Shown: positions 1 to 8,433, numbered from the stretch's first letter. The stretch: DNA of 64,000 bases from Nitrospirales bacterium (GCA_012270585.1 JAAXIB010000038.1:1-64000), one strand, 5' to 3'. Translations and numbers: made by a program. Notes: generated by a model from the sequence alone, not told the origin.

Positions 1-1056
1 GGCATCTGCGCCATCTTCCTGCACTATTGCCTGACCACGGCGCCAAGGGCGTTGCCGGGCGGACTGCGACGCGCCTTTCCCGTGCTCACGGGCGCGTTGT
101 TGTGCGTGACGACGTTCGCGACGAACGTCGACAGGAATGACATGCGCAACAACACCTTCGCGTTCGACTACGCCAGGACAGTGCTCGAAGCCCTGCCCAA
201 GGGAGCCGCGCTGTTCCTGTTTGCCGACGATGGGCCTGTGACATACGCCCATTACGGTGCGCAGATCCGACCGGATGTTCGCCTGTATTCCCAGGTTGGG
301 TATTTGTTCGGAAACCGCCTGGTCAAGCCTCAAACGGTCGCGGAGGCGTCGACGTTGCTCGCGTTTCTGGACGGAGAGGATGAGAAGCGGTTTTTTCTTA
401 CGTTCCTGACGAAACCGTTTCTTGCATTGACCGAACAGGGCGTCCACCTCCACGACCACGGGTATCTCTATGAATTATCGCGGTCGGAGACGAAAACCAC
501 TTTGGAATTGTCGCCGGATGCCGCGCGCACCTTTCTGGACCGGCACTGGCCTGATGTCTACAGGGACTCCTGGGCATACTACCGACAACGATTCGTTGGT
601 CGGTTCTGCCACGCCTTGATGCTGCAGGATGAACGCCATCCCGCCTTTGAACGGCATTATTACTGCAAAATCCTTTTTGCCGGGCATCTTAAGAAACGAG
701 GGGAGCACGAACGCGCCGCCGGGCTGTTCCGCGAGGTGCTGGCCATCCGTATGCCCTGGCTTAAAAATGAACTCGCGCAGGTGTATTTTGATTATGGTGT
801 TGCGGCTCTCGCCGCGATCAACCAGAACCCGGCGGAAACCGGTTCAAAGAATGCCGACTACCAGCGTCTGGTGAACGAGATGTATCCGGCGACAACCATG
901 TGGCCGGTGTGTGACAATGCCGTCACGCAGGGCCTCCTTGAGTTAAACTTACAGATCCCCGTGGACGTCCGCCTCGACGAATTGACGGAGACATTTGGAC
1001 ATTGCGACAACCTGGCACCGCTCTTCACGAAAGTGAAACGCAGATCTTCACCATGA
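1..1056 (+). CDS. DUF2723-family membrane protein, 3' part only (cut by window edge)
   Basis: The reading frame is already open at base 1 and ends with TGA at 1054-1056, so only the C-terminal ~351 residues are present. The first ~40 residues are hydrophobic (end of the membrane region). The rest is a soluble domain that matches the C-terminal third of the next gene: both have an 'R/TVLE/FELLP' start, a short acidic segment, 'RPDV' and 'FGNRL/FSNRL' blocks, and a TPR-like helical tail. The parent family (DUF2723, related to protein O-mannosyltransferase-like TMEM260) consists of multi-span membrane enzymes thought to transfer sugars from lipid carriers; the substrate here is unknown. It lies 14 bp upstream of a paralogue, so this is a tandem duplication. 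The true start is outside the window. Confidence 0.75.
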   Translation, partial: GICAIFLHYCLTTAPRALPGGLRRAFPVLTGALLCVTTFATNVDRNDMRNNTFAFDYARTVLEALPKGAALFLFADDGPVTYAHYGAQIRPDVRLYSQVGYLFGNRLVKPQTVAEASTLLAFLDGEDEKRFFLTFLTKPFLALTEQGVHLHDHGYLYELSRSETKTTLELSPDAARTFLDRHWPDVYRDSWAYYRQRFVGRFCHALMLQDERHPAFERHYYCKILFAGHLKKRGEHERAAGLFREVLAIRMPWLKNELAQVYFDYGVAALAAINQNPAETGSKNADYQRLVNEMYPATTMWPVCDNAVTQGLLELNLQIPVDVRLDELTETFGHCDNLAPLFTKVKRRSSP

Positions 1057-1070
1057 ACCGCTGATACACG

Positions 1071-3113
1071 ATGAGATTCAACCTGCCAATTCCGCGTCGC
1101 TTGCCCGGTGACCTGATCAGCGTACCGGCTTTTGCCGCGGCAGTGATCGGCCCTCTCGGCGCGTATGTGCTTACCTTGCCCCGCACCGTGGTCCTGGAGG
1201 ACGACGGCCTGTTTCTGATGGCCGGCGCCTCCTTGGGCGTTGCCCACCCGCCCGGCTACCCGCTCTATACCTTGATCTGCCACCTGTTCATGCAACTGCC
1301 GTTCGGCACGCCGGCGTTCCTGGGTCATTTGTCGAGCGCGGTGCTCGGGGCTCTCGCGTGCGGTGCCGTGTTCGTCTGTGCGCGCCTGCTCGGAGCAGCG
1401 AGCGTACCGGCGCTGGTCGCGGCGTGGTTGTTCGGCGCTTCGGAGCACGTCTGGTCCCAGGCGATCATCGCCGAGGTCTATACCCTGAACGCGCTGTTGT
1501 TTTTCGCAACGTATGGGCTGTTGCTATACGGCGTTCGGCAGCCACAACGTGATTGGGTCTGGCTTACGGCCGCGGTGGTCTACGGGCTGAGCCTGACCAA
1601 TCACTGGCCGCTGATGGCGCTGGCCGCCCCCGGTTTGGCACTGGTGGCGCTGCCGGCCTGGCGGATGCTCCTGCGGAGATGGCCGCTTCTCCTGGCCGGC
1701 TTGCTGTCGAGCGCGGTGTTGCCCTACGTGTGGATGGTCCGGCGCTCCCATCAGAATCCGTTGCTCAACTTCTATGGACCGATCGACAGCTTGCGGGATC
1801 TGTGGTTCTACATCAGCCGGAGCGGCTATTCCCATATCGACCTCAGCCCCAGTGCCGGCTGGGGCGACCGGCTTCAGTTTCTGCAATGGCTGGGCCACGA
1901 GACGGTCTGGCAGTTGACGCTGCCGGGGTTCATCCTGGCCGCGGTGGGTCTGTGGAGCCTGCTGTATCGCCGGCAGTGGGTGGTGGCCGGTTCCGGGCTG
2001 CTGGTGTTCTTGGGCAACAGCGTGGTGCTGGTGGTGTTGCTCGGTTTCGATTTCGATTATTTCCACCTGGTGCTCTTTCGCCCCTATTCGTTGGTCTGTT
2101 ATGGGCTTGTGGCCCTCTGGCTGGCCGTGGGGTTTCATTTCCTGCTCGACCGGCTGCCGATCTGGCTCCCCTTCACGTTCAGCCGTCCGGCATGGCTGAA
2201 ATCTTTTGTGGCGGTGCTGGCAGGGGTGGGGATGGCCATGTTCGCCGTGCAGGCGCACTGGCAGTCGAACGATCGCGCCGGCAGTCACTTTACCGAGCGC
2301 TATGCGGAAACCGTGTTTGAACTCCTGCCGCGCGATGCGGTGCTGTTCACGTACGGTGACCCGGATAGCATCCCGTTCGGCTACTATCGATTCGTGGAAG
2401 ACCGCCGTCCGGACGTCACGCTTTTGAATACGCAGGGGCTTGTCTTCAGCAATCGCCTGTACAACTGGCGGCTTCCTCGAGAACGCAAACAGAAAGTTCT
2501 GCGGGAATTCGTGAACAAGACCGAACGCCCCGTGTTCTTCACCGACGATTCAATAATGCCATACCTTGGATTCGGTATTCGACACCACGGATTCGTCAAG
2601 GAAATCGTCCGCGCTGGAACCCAAATAGAAGTGGCAATCCAACCGGCGGGAAAACGGTTTTTTGAGGAACTGCTGAGCCATCCTCCCCAGGATCGCCGGG
2701 AGTGGCACGAGCGCAACCGACAGATTTCCCTGTTCGCCAACTATCTGGGACTCGCCATGTTGTCGGGCGCTACAACTTCCGTGGAATGGCTTCAGCATTC
2801 AGTGGCGCTTGCCGAGCAAAACATCCACGGCCTCATGGGCATGGCGGATGCGTTATTGGGGCATGGAGATCCCTCGCACTACGCACAAATCGAAGCTTGG
2901 CTGGAAAAAGCAAAACCCTTGCAGGATGAGCTCGTGGACAAGGAACAGCGTGCCCGTTTTCTGTATATGCAGGGATTTCTGCGCCATTACCGCGGTGAGA
3001 CGGAGGCTGCCAGGGTCTTGTTCAAGCAGTCGCTCACCATCTATCCCCATCCGAGTAATGCGTCTATCAACGCGCTCAGACAGTTGGCTGCGGCGCGCAA
3101 GGGGAATCAATGA
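1071..3113 (+). CDS. DUF2723-family multi-pass membrane protein (putative glycosyltransferase)
   Basis: 680 residues. About ten hydrophobic segments lie in residues 15-400, followed by a soluble ~280-residue C-terminal domain ending in TPR-like helices. The N-terminal part shows the hallmarks of DUF2723: an acidic pair after the first membrane span (E43-D45), the motif HPPGYPL at 59-65, and the EVYTLNALLF block around residue 135. Family members resemble GT-C fold enzymes that use polyprenyl-linked sugars; the reaction is not established for this protein. The C-terminal domain is homologous to the partial upstream protein, and a third degraded copy follows directly. The start ATG at 1071 lies 14 bp after the upstream stop, suggesting one transcript. 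The family assignment is strong; the enzymatic role is an inference. Confidence 0.82.
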   Translation: MRFNLPIPRRLPGDLISVPAFAAAVIGPLGAYVLTLPRTVVLEDDGLFLMAGASLGVAHPPGYPLYTLICHLFMQLPFGTPAFLGHLSSAVLGALACGAVFVCARLLGAASVPALVAAWLFGASEHVWSQAIIAEVYTLNALLFFATYGLLLYGVRQPQRDWVWLTAAVVYGLSLTNHWPLMALAAPGLALVALPAWRMLLRRWPLLLAGLLSSAVLPYVWMVRRSHQNPLLNFYGPIDSLRDLWFYISRSGYSHIDLSPSAGWGDRLQFLQWLGHETVWQLTLPGFILAAVGLWSLLYRRQWVVAGSGLLVFLGNSVVLVVLLGFDFDYFHLVLFRPYSLVCYGLVALWLAVGFHFLLDRLPIWLPFTFSRPAWLKSFVAVLAGVGMAMFAVQAHWQSNDRAGSHFTERYAETVFELLPRDAVLFTYGDPDSIPFGYYRFVEDRRPDVTLLNTQGLVFSNRLYNWRLPRERKQKVLREFVNKTERPVFFTDDSIMPYLGFGIRHHGFVKEIVRAGTQIEVAIQPAGKRFFEELLSHPPQDRREWHERNRQISLFANYLGLAMLSGATTSVEWLQHSVALAEQNIHGLMGMADALLGHGDPSHYAQIEAWLEKAKPLQDELVDKEQRARFLYMQGFLRHYRGETEAARVLFKQSLTIYPHPSNASINALRQLAAARKGNQ

Positions 3114-3245
3114 CATGATCGGCTGCCGCGCGTCGTTCCTCTGCTCGATGGCGCGTTGTGCCGTGTGACCGCGTTCGTGGCGAACGTCGCCGGGAACGAC
3201 ATGTGCGAGAACACATTCGCGTTGTTTAGGGCAAATTCAGAATGA
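3114..3245 (+). pseudogene. Remnant of a third DUF2723-family copy
   Basis: Directly after the stop of the 680-residue gene, the frame starting at 3123 reads LPRVVPLLDGAL..., then NDM and ENTFAL, and stops at 3243-3245. Without gaps it lines up with residues of the partial gene encoded at bases 64-165 (LRRAFPVLTGAL..., then NDM, NNTFAF). The nucleotide match over about 105 bp is clear (for example gcgaacgtcg against acgaacgtcg). Only the junction between the last membrane span and the soluble domain survives, with no start codon and no downstream domain. It therefore looks like the leftover of a deleted tandem copy rather than a gene. Confidence 0.7.
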
Positions 3246-3275
3246 CGGCTATGGTGTGTCAGTCCCTTCATTTTA

Positions 3276-3307
3276 TCAACGAATGACTGAACATCTACAG
3301 GAATGAC
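3276..3307 (+). repeat. Dispersed 'TCAACGAATGACTGAAC' repeat overlapping the pyrE stop
   Basis: One of several copies in this window of a ~32 bp motif (consensus TGTCAACGAATGACTGAAC, then AYWTACARGAATGAC). This copy overlaps the last codons of the minus-strand pyrE gene, so the terminal residues TSFL and the TAG stop (3295-3297) are written by the repeat. Confidence 0.7.
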
Positions 3308-3933
3308 GTGTCGGGTCGGGCGGCTTTCAAATCGTCCAGAGTTAATAAACTGATCAATGGCACTCCTTGCGCTTCGACTGTCTGTTTGCCCTCTTGTTCT
3401 TGCCGGTCCACGATCACCAGGGCGTGCGAGGCCTGCAGTTGCGCTTCCCTGGCGGCCCGGAGGGCTTGCAGGAGCGACCCGCCGCTCGTCAGCACGTCAT
3501 CGACGACCAATACGCGCGCGTCGGTCTTGACCGCGCCTTCGATTCGTTTCTCGAGTCCATGATCCTTGGCGTGTTTGCGAACGATAAAGGTATCGTAGGT
3601 TTTCGACGGTTGAGTGGCAAAGGCATAATCGGATATAGCTGTTGCCAGGGGAATGGCTCCGATCTCCAAGCCACCCACCGCGTCAAGGGAGAGGTCGCTG
3701 ATGGCCGCACACGCGAGTTGCGCCACGAGCCACCGGGCATCGGGATGCGCGAGCAGAGCCCGGCAGTCCACGTAATAGGGACTCGTTTCTCCGGAGGCTA
3801 GCACAAAGCCTTTTCGGGGATCCCATTGAAAGGCATGGTATCGCCAGAACAACGTTGCCAGTTGTCGCGGGCCGTCCATGAAAAGCAGATCTAGCATTTG
3901 ACGACCGGGAATGACAACGATGAAAATCGGCAT
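3295..3933 (-). CDS. pyrE: Orotate phosphoribosyltransferase
   Basis: 212 residues. It catalyses orotate + PRPP to orotidine 5'-monophosphate, the fifth step of de novo UMP synthesis, in the cytosol. The PRPP-binding signature VLVVDDVLTSGGS is intact (acidic pair followed by TSGGS), and the upstream SPYYVDCR block and the basic catalytic-loop region (RKHAKDHG) fit the family. The start at 3933 is supported by an AGGAGA Shine-Dalgarno seven bases upstream. The protein has a ~20-residue N-terminal extension relative to a start at the internal Met before DGPRQL, so a shorter product is possible. It is divergent from the gene at 3960. The last residues and the stop codon come from a dispersed repeat. 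Confidence 0.9.
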   Translation of the reverse strand: MPIFIVVIPGRQMLDLLFMDGPRQLATLFWRYHAFQWDPRKGFVLASGETSPYYVDCRALLAHPDARWLVAQLACAAISDLSLDAVGGLEIGAIPLATAISDYAFATQPSKTYDTFIVRKHAKDHGLEKRIEGAVKTDARVLVVDDVLTSGGSLLQALRAAREAQLQASHALVIVDRQEQEGKQTVEAQGVPLISLLTLDDLKAARPDTSFL

Positions 3934-3959
3934 GACGCCGTCTCCTGCCGGACACGATC

Positions 3960-4811
3960 ATGTTTAAGATAAAAAAGCGGCCGCTTAAACCGGCCAAAGA
4001 GCCGCAACTCTATAACGTGTTGGAGAATTACACGGATTTTGATCCTCCGGGGAACGTCATGGTGTGCGCCATGGCCGGCGAGGAAAATATCGAGCATCAC
4101 GCCAAGATCCTCGGGGAAAGTTATGAGATCCCGGTTGACGACATGCTCCGGTTGTTATCGGGAGGGGGGCTGTATACGTATCCGGAAACCGGGGGGGTGG
4201 TGACGCGCGGATTGTTCGTGTGCAGAGTCGATCCGACAGGACAGGAACCCAAGCAGACCTGGGTTCTGGATTTGGAACAGACCGCGCAGGCCGAACAACT
4301 CGCGAGATTTTCGGATATTCCCTTGGCCGAGGCCGCGGCGCGCGTGTTTTACCGGGGACTTCCCGAGGAATTGCAGGAACACCTCAAACAGAAGAATCTG
4401 GGGCTTGATGACGGCAAACCGGAGCGGGCTCAAGGGGGAGATCTTCGCTATATTGATTTTCGTAAAGACTGGTCGCCCTATTTCAAACGCAAGTGTTCGA
4501 TGCCGGACGGGTCGATGGTGGAAACCGGCGGGATCGGAGAATTTGCCCAGCTCCACGGCATCACGGTTGCGCAGGCGCAGACGTTGATGGAGCAGGGCGG
4601 CACGTTGGACCTTGAAGACGGGGTGCTGGCGTGTCAGGTGATCAACAACCAACCGACGGTCGCCCGCTTCAATGCCAAACAGTACGCCAAGGCCAAGGAG
4701 TTGATGGAAACCAAAGGCCTTCACGTCATGGACGCGCTGAGTGAGATGGCGTTGAACGACCCGGTGCTGATGCGCGCGTTGAGACGGGCCGAGCAGGAAA
4801 ACACGGGTTGA
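3960..4811 (+). CDS. Hypothetical soluble protein, 283 residues
   Basis: Not recognised. A full-length, well-biased reading frame with no signal peptide or membrane segment, so probably cytoplasmic. The N-terminus is basic (KIKKRPLKP). The rest is mixed alpha/beta with three similar sub-blocks in which a short acidic stretch precedes a glycine pair (around 'SGGGLYTYPETGG', 'METGGIGEF' and 'EQGGTLDLEDG'), hinting at internal repetition. There is no catalytic motif I can name. It begins 26 bp from the divergent pyrE start, so the two share an upstream region. No clear Shine-Dalgarno precedes ATG 3960, so the start is uncertain. The SUMF1-like gene follows 76 bp downstream and may be co-transcribed. 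Confidence 0.65.
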   Translation: MFKIKKRPLKPAKEPQLYNVLENYTDFDPPGNVMVCAMAGEENIEHHAKILGESYEIPVDDMLRLLSGGGLYTYPETGGVVTRGLFVCRVDPTGQEPKQTWVLDLEQTAQAEQLARFSDIPLAEAAARVFYRGLPEELQEHLKQKNLGLDDGKPERAQGGDLRYIDFRKDWSPYFKRKCSMPDGSMVETGGIGEFAQLHGITVAQAQTLMEQGGTLDLEDGVLACQVINNQPTVARFNAKQYAKAKELMETKGLHVMDALSEMALNDPVLMRALRRAEQENTG

Positions 4812-4887
4812 CGAGGCAAGCGTGGTTCAGCCGCCTTCACGTCGCTCGACACAGGCTTCGGTCGTTTTGGCGTACGGAGGAGAGACG

Positions 4888-5730
4888 ATGACGAAGTTTG
4901 CAAGGTTGCTGGTTATTGTCGCGTGTGCGTTCATGGGGACGGGCGTGAACGATGCCGTCATCGAGCAGGCTCAAGCGGACGTGGCCGTTTCCGGCACGGA
5001 TGGCGCGCCTATGGTGGTCATTCCCGCCGGTCCGTTTTTTATGGGTGTGCCCAAATGGGCACGGGATGGTGGGCTGGATGAATACCCCAATCACGAAGTC
5101 GAATTGGACTCCTATGCCATTGACAAATATGAAGTGACCAATGGCCTGTATTTGGAATTTATTCGCTCGACCGGCCATCGAACGCCGTCGCACCCGACCG
5201 ATCCGTCGAAAAATTTATGGCAGGGTGGACTTATGCCGGAGTCCATTGCTTCCTTGCCGGTGGTCAATGTGGATTGGTTTGACGCCGATGCCTATTGTCG
5301 ATGGGCGGGCAAGCGATTGCCGACCGAAGCCGAATGGGAAAAAGCCGGTCGCGGGACCGATGATCGACGGTTCCCGTGGGGGAACGTCGAACCCACGCAT
5401 CGCCATCTTAATTTCAATCAGTCCTGGCAGGGTGAAAAAACCCTGGTGCCGGTGGGGATTTATGAAAAGGGTAAAAGCCCCTACGGGGTCTATGATATGG
5501 CGGGTAACGTCTGGGAATGGGTCGCCGATTGGTATGACGCGGCGTATTATTCAAAGAGCCCACGTCGGAATCCTCAGGGGCCCTCGACAGGGACCCGCCG
5601 GGTCATTCGCAGTTCCGGGTGGCAGGTGGAAACCCCACAGGTGAGAATTTTTACCCGGGTCGCCAGCAATCCGCTGGACCGGAATCATTCAACCGGGTTC
5701 CGATGTGCCACCGATCTTCCGATGCCGTAG
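4888..5730 (+). CDS. Exported SUMF1/FGE-fold protein lacking the catalytic cysteines
   Basis: 280 residues from ATG 4888, which has a GGAGGA Shine-Dalgarno seven bases upstream (an in-frame GTG at 4822 is less likely). Residues 1-32 form a signal peptide. The rest is a formylglycine-generating-enzyme sulfatase fold: MVVIPAGPFFMG, then DEYPNHEVELDSYAIDKYEVTN, KRLPTEAEWEKAGRG, YDMAGNVWEWVADWYD and the final STGFRC. Genuine formylglycine-generating enzymes use two cysteines in the segment after the 'RGGSW' block. Here that segment reads RSSGWQVETPQVR with no cysteine. So sulfatase activation is unlikely; related non-FGE members (EgtB-like, NirV-like, binding proteins) share the fold. The function is unknown, probably periplasmic. 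Confidence 0.8.
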   Translation: MTKFARLLVIVACAFMGTGVNDAVIEQAQADVAVSGTDGAPMVVIPAGPFFMGVPKWARDGGLDEYPNHEVELDSYAIDKYEVTNGLYLEFIRSTGHRTPSHPTDPSKNLWQGGLMPESIASLPVVNVDWFDADAYCRWAGKRLPTEAEWEKAGRGTDDRRFPWGNVEPTHRHLNFNQSWQGEKTLVPVGIYEKGKSPYGVYDMAGNVWEWVADWYDAAYYSKSPRRNPQGPSTGTRRVIRSSGWQVETPQVRIFTRVASNPLDRNHSTGFRCATDLPMP

Positions 5731-6090
5731 TGTTGGAACCCATTGCGGCCACAGGCTTGTCGGTTTGGTGCCGTGATTTCCCCTCAAAGGTGGAGTGGTG
5801 AAGCAGGGGGGATTCCCGCTTCCACAAGACGGGGATAGGCTTGCAGAAATTAAAGTATAAAAATGTAATTATAAGAGCTTATATCAAAAAATTTAAGTGA
5901 AGGGGTTCGGTTGGTTAAAGCGAATCTACTTCCCAACCACAACTTATAGTTGTTTAAAAAGTGAACATTGAAATGAGCCTACCAGATATTGATTTTGCAG
6001 TCAGGTATATATAAGCCCAATATTAAGTTCTTGACAGAGGAGTTCGTTCCGGTTACATTTTGAAATCACGTGGCAACATCAGAATAAAAT
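5731..6090. other. AT-rich intergenic region
   Basis: About 360 bp without a gene between the SUMF1-like gene and mltD. From ~5850 on it is much more AT-rich than its surroundings, with no dispersed repeat of the kinds found elsewhere. It ends in the promoter described for mltD. Nothing else was recognised. Confidence 0.6.
6031..6059 (+). promoter_or_regulatory. Sigma70-type promoter for mltD
   Basis: TTGACA at 6031-6036, a 17-bp spacer and TACATT at 6054-6059. The -35 matches consensus fully and the -10 matches five of six. Expected transcription start is near 6066, giving a leader of about 25 nt before ATG 6091. Confidence 0.6.
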
Positions 6091-7488
6091 ATGAGAAAAA
6101 TCAACTTGTTGAGACGAAACAGGTGTTTTTTGACGGCTAAGGTCGTCTTTCTGCTCTGTTTATCAGGGTTTTTCTTTAGTTCCGGCGACGTTGTCGCTTC
6201 CGGAGTACCCCAACCGCTGCATGTCGCTGTTTCGTCTGCTCTGCCCTCACCGGTGAACACCGGGGACCTTATGTATTTCCCCCCGAACCCCCGACCCGAT
6301 TCACCCGCTCAAGCCTCCCTCGCCCCGGATCCCGGAGCGAGTCCAAAGAAGGTTCTTTCTCTCCAGGGGAGAGGAGTCCACACGTATGAGAAGATTCCCG
6401 TTATCGTGAATCCCGAGGTTGAACGCAATATTCACTACTTTCAAAACGTGATTCACGACCGCTTTCAAGAATGGTTGACCAGATTCTATGCCTACCAGCC
6501 ATTGGTCGAGCAGATCTTCGTGGAGTTCGGCCTGCCGAAGGAATTGATGTATCTGTCGTTGGTCGAGAGTGGATTTAACCCAAGGGCCTATTCGCGCGCG
6601 CGCGCGTCGGGTCCCTGGCAGTTTATCAAGAGCACGGGCCGGATTTACGGCTTGACGGTCAATTGGTTCGTGGATGAACGCCGGGACCCCATCAAGTCCA
6701 CGGTCGCGGCGGCCGTCCACTTGCGTGATCTCTATGACCTTTTCGGCTCATGGCCTCTGGCACTCGCGGCGTATAATGCCGGGGCGGGGAAAATCAGTCG
6801 GGCAATTGAAAAAACCGGCACCCGGGATTTCTGGACGATCGCCCGGACTCGCTATATCCGCCGGGAAACGAGGCAATACGTTCCCAAATTCATGGCCGCC
6901 ATGATTATCGCCACGCGTCCCGCGCTGTTCGGTTTTCACGGCCATTCCCAACCGGTTCATCAATACGAAGAGATTTCCATGGACGCCTCCATCCATTTGC
7001 GATCCATTGCCAAAGAGACGGGGATTTCTTTTGAGGAGCTTCGGCGGTTGAATCCTGAACTCCGTCGCAGCGTCATTCCACCGGGTCCAGACGGCTATTC
7101 TTTAAAGGTCCCCGTGGGAACGGCAGGGCACGTGGAGCAGGCCAAATCACGAATGAAGCCGTGGACGCAACTTCCGCCCCAGCGGACGTGGTATCGCGTG
7201 CGCCGGGGAGACTGCCTGTCGGTGATTGCGCATCGTTTCGGGACGAGCGTGAGGCAATTGAAGAACCTCAATGATCTCTCGGGGAGTTTAATCAGGGTCG
7301 GACAACGGTTGCGCGTCAACAAAGACGTGACGGAGGTCGGGGAGGTGAAGTGGTATCGTGTGCGGCGCGGCGACAGTCTCTGGAGTATTGCCAAACGGTT
7401 TCGGGTGTCGGTGCAGGACTTGAAGATGTTGAATAATCTGCGAAGCAGTCTGATTCGAGCCGGGCGGATGTTGATGATCACTTCCTGA
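6091..7488 (+). CDS. mltD: MltD-like membrane-bound lytic murein transglycosylase with LysM repeats
   Basis: 465 residues. It cleaves the MurNAc-GlcNAc bond of peptidoglycan to give 1,6-anhydro products, in the periplasm. After a basic N-terminus and hydrophobic signal segment (~residues 15-32) comes an SLT domain with the catalytic-glutamate motif LSLVESGFNP (Glu159), then ASGPWQFI and AYNAGAGKI. The C-terminus has two clear LysM domains (each starting WYRVRRGD, ~residues 370-413 and 419-462), and a third degenerate LysM-like block precedes them (~290-345). LysM domains bind peptidoglycan. Length and order fit E. coli MltD, though no lipobox is evident, so it may be secreted or anchored by its N-terminus. 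It has its own promoter and is convergent with the next gene. Confidence 0.88.
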   Translation: MRKINLLRRNRCFLTAKVVFLLCLSGFFFSSGDVVASGVPQPLHVAVSSALPSPVNTGDLMYFPPNPRPDSPAQASLAPDPGASPKKVLSLQGRGVHTYEKIPVIVNPEVERNIHYFQNVIHDRFQEWLTRFYAYQPLVEQIFVEFGLPKELMYLSLVESGFNPRAYSRARASGPWQFIKSTGRIYGLTVNWFVDERRDPIKSTVAAAVHLRDLYDLFGSWPLALAAYNAGAGKISRAIEKTGTRDFWTIARTRYIRRETRQYVPKFMAAMIIATRPALFGFHGHSQPVHQYEEISMDASIHLRSIAKETGISFEELRRLNPELRRSVIPPGPDGYSLKVPVGTAGHVEQAKSRMKPWTQLPPQRTWYRVRRGDCLSVIAHRFGTSVRQLKNLNDLSGSLIRVGQRLRVNKDVTEVGEVKWYRVRRGDSLWSIAKRFRVSVQDLKMLNNLRSSLIRAGRMLMITS

Positions 7489-7516
7489 GAAACCGTCTCT
7501 CATTCCACGGTTTCTT
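7487..7516. terminator. Bidirectional hairpin between convergent genes
   Basis: GAAACCGT (7489-7496) pairs with ACGGTTTC (7507-7514) across a 10-nt loop; the stem can extend by one A-T and one G-T pair. It lies over the 11-bp gap between the stops of mltD and the minus-strand TPR gene. The T-rich run after it on the plus strand is short, so its efficiency is uncertain. Confidence 0.5.
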
Positions 7517-8279
7517 TCCGCTCCTGCCTCTCTTCTTGTTCGGTTCCCTCCTTTGGAGCTTCAGGTTCCTCTGCGGGCGGTTCAAGAATCCTGACTCGCA
7601 TGGCGGCTTCACTTGCATAGGGCGAGTTCGGATGTTCACCCAATAATTGTTTGTAACGGGCGAGTGCCTCGTCAGTGCGTTCTTCATATTCTTCGAGTTT
7701 TGCGAGTTCGAAGAGCACCTGATCCTTGTTGAGCGTTTGGGGCATTTGAAGCACTTGTGTGTAGGCGTTGATTCCCTTTTCGCGTTCCCCGCTTGCCAGA
7801 TAGCTGGCCCCCAGTCGCTGGTAGACCAATCCGAGCAGGGCGGGAGGGGTTCCCGCCTGGTCGATGAAATGCTGATATGCGTCGATGGCCCCTGCGTGGT
7901 CGTTTTGTTCGGCTAAGGCATTTCCAATAAAATACCACGCCGATTGGGCGCTGGCGGTACCGGGAAACTCCTCGATGATCCGTCGATACAGGGTCACGGC
8001 TTTTTGCAGTTTCTCTCTTGCAGCGTCGGCGTCATCAAGAAATCGGTCAAGGTAGGTTTGAGAGGCTTGATGTTCGAGGGCCAACGCTTCCTGTTTCTGT
8101 TGGTGCTGTATCCAGAAAAGGGCTCCCAGAAGGATCATCACCATGACCGCTACGACGATTCCGGTAATGAGCGCCCGACGATGGAGTTCGGCAAAGAGCC
8201 ACACCCGTTCGCTTCGGGATAACAGTTGCGGGTTCTCGGCACCTACCTGTTTGCTGATGTGTCTGATTTTGTAGGACAT
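7500..8279 (-). CDS. YfgM-like inner-membrane TPR protein
   Basis: 259 residues. A short cytoplasmic N-terminus (~35 residues) leads to one transmembrane helix (residues ~36-57, ALITGIVVAVMVMILLGALF). A periplasmic helical region of TPR units follows (YRRIIEEFPGTASAQSAWYFIGNAL, YQHFIDQ, YLASGEREKGINAYTQ), with a Pro/Glu-rich tail. This layout matches the YfgM/TPR_21 family, which in E. coli works with the periplasmic chaperone PpiD at the Sec translocon; that role is known only for the E. coli protein. The gene is convergent with mltD and its stop lies inside the shared hairpin. The 5' side faces the tRNA-Val promoter region. The family call is fairly sure, the partner is not. Confidence 0.72.
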   Translation of the reverse strand: MSYKIRHISKQVGAENPQLLSRSERVWLFAELHRRALITGIVVAVMVMILLGALFWIQHQQKQEALALEHQASQTYLDRFLDDADAAREKLQKAVTLYRRIIEEFPGTASAQSAWYFIGNALAEQNDHAGAIDAYQHFIDQAGTPPALLGLVYQRLGASYLASGEREKGINAYTQVLQMPQTLNKDQVLFELAKLEEYEERTDEALARYKQLLGEHPNSPYASEAAMRVRILEPPAEEPEAPKEGTEQEERQERKETVE

Positions 8280-8405
8280 TGTTCGATCTCGGCATTCATC
8301 CCATGTGACAAAGGTTGCACTCTAAAGGGTCTCACCCGTATTTCTCAAGGGTACCGTTGATTTTTTGTGCCGACGTGATCATGGAACGGTCGGTATTCCT
8401 TACGG

Positions 8406-8433
8406 TTGACACAGCATACTTGGCTGATATAAT
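8406..8433 (+). promoter_or_regulatory. Consensus sigma70 promoter for the tRNA pair
   Basis: TTGACA at 8406-8411, a 16-bp spacer and TATAAT at 8428-8433, both perfect hexamers. The start would be near 8440, about 27 bp before tRNA-Val. Confidence 0.75.

Noticed and set aside
4822-4887. Longer start for the SUMF1-like protein
   Set aside because: ATG 4888 has GGAGGA at proper distance and begins directly with a signal peptide; the extension would bury it.
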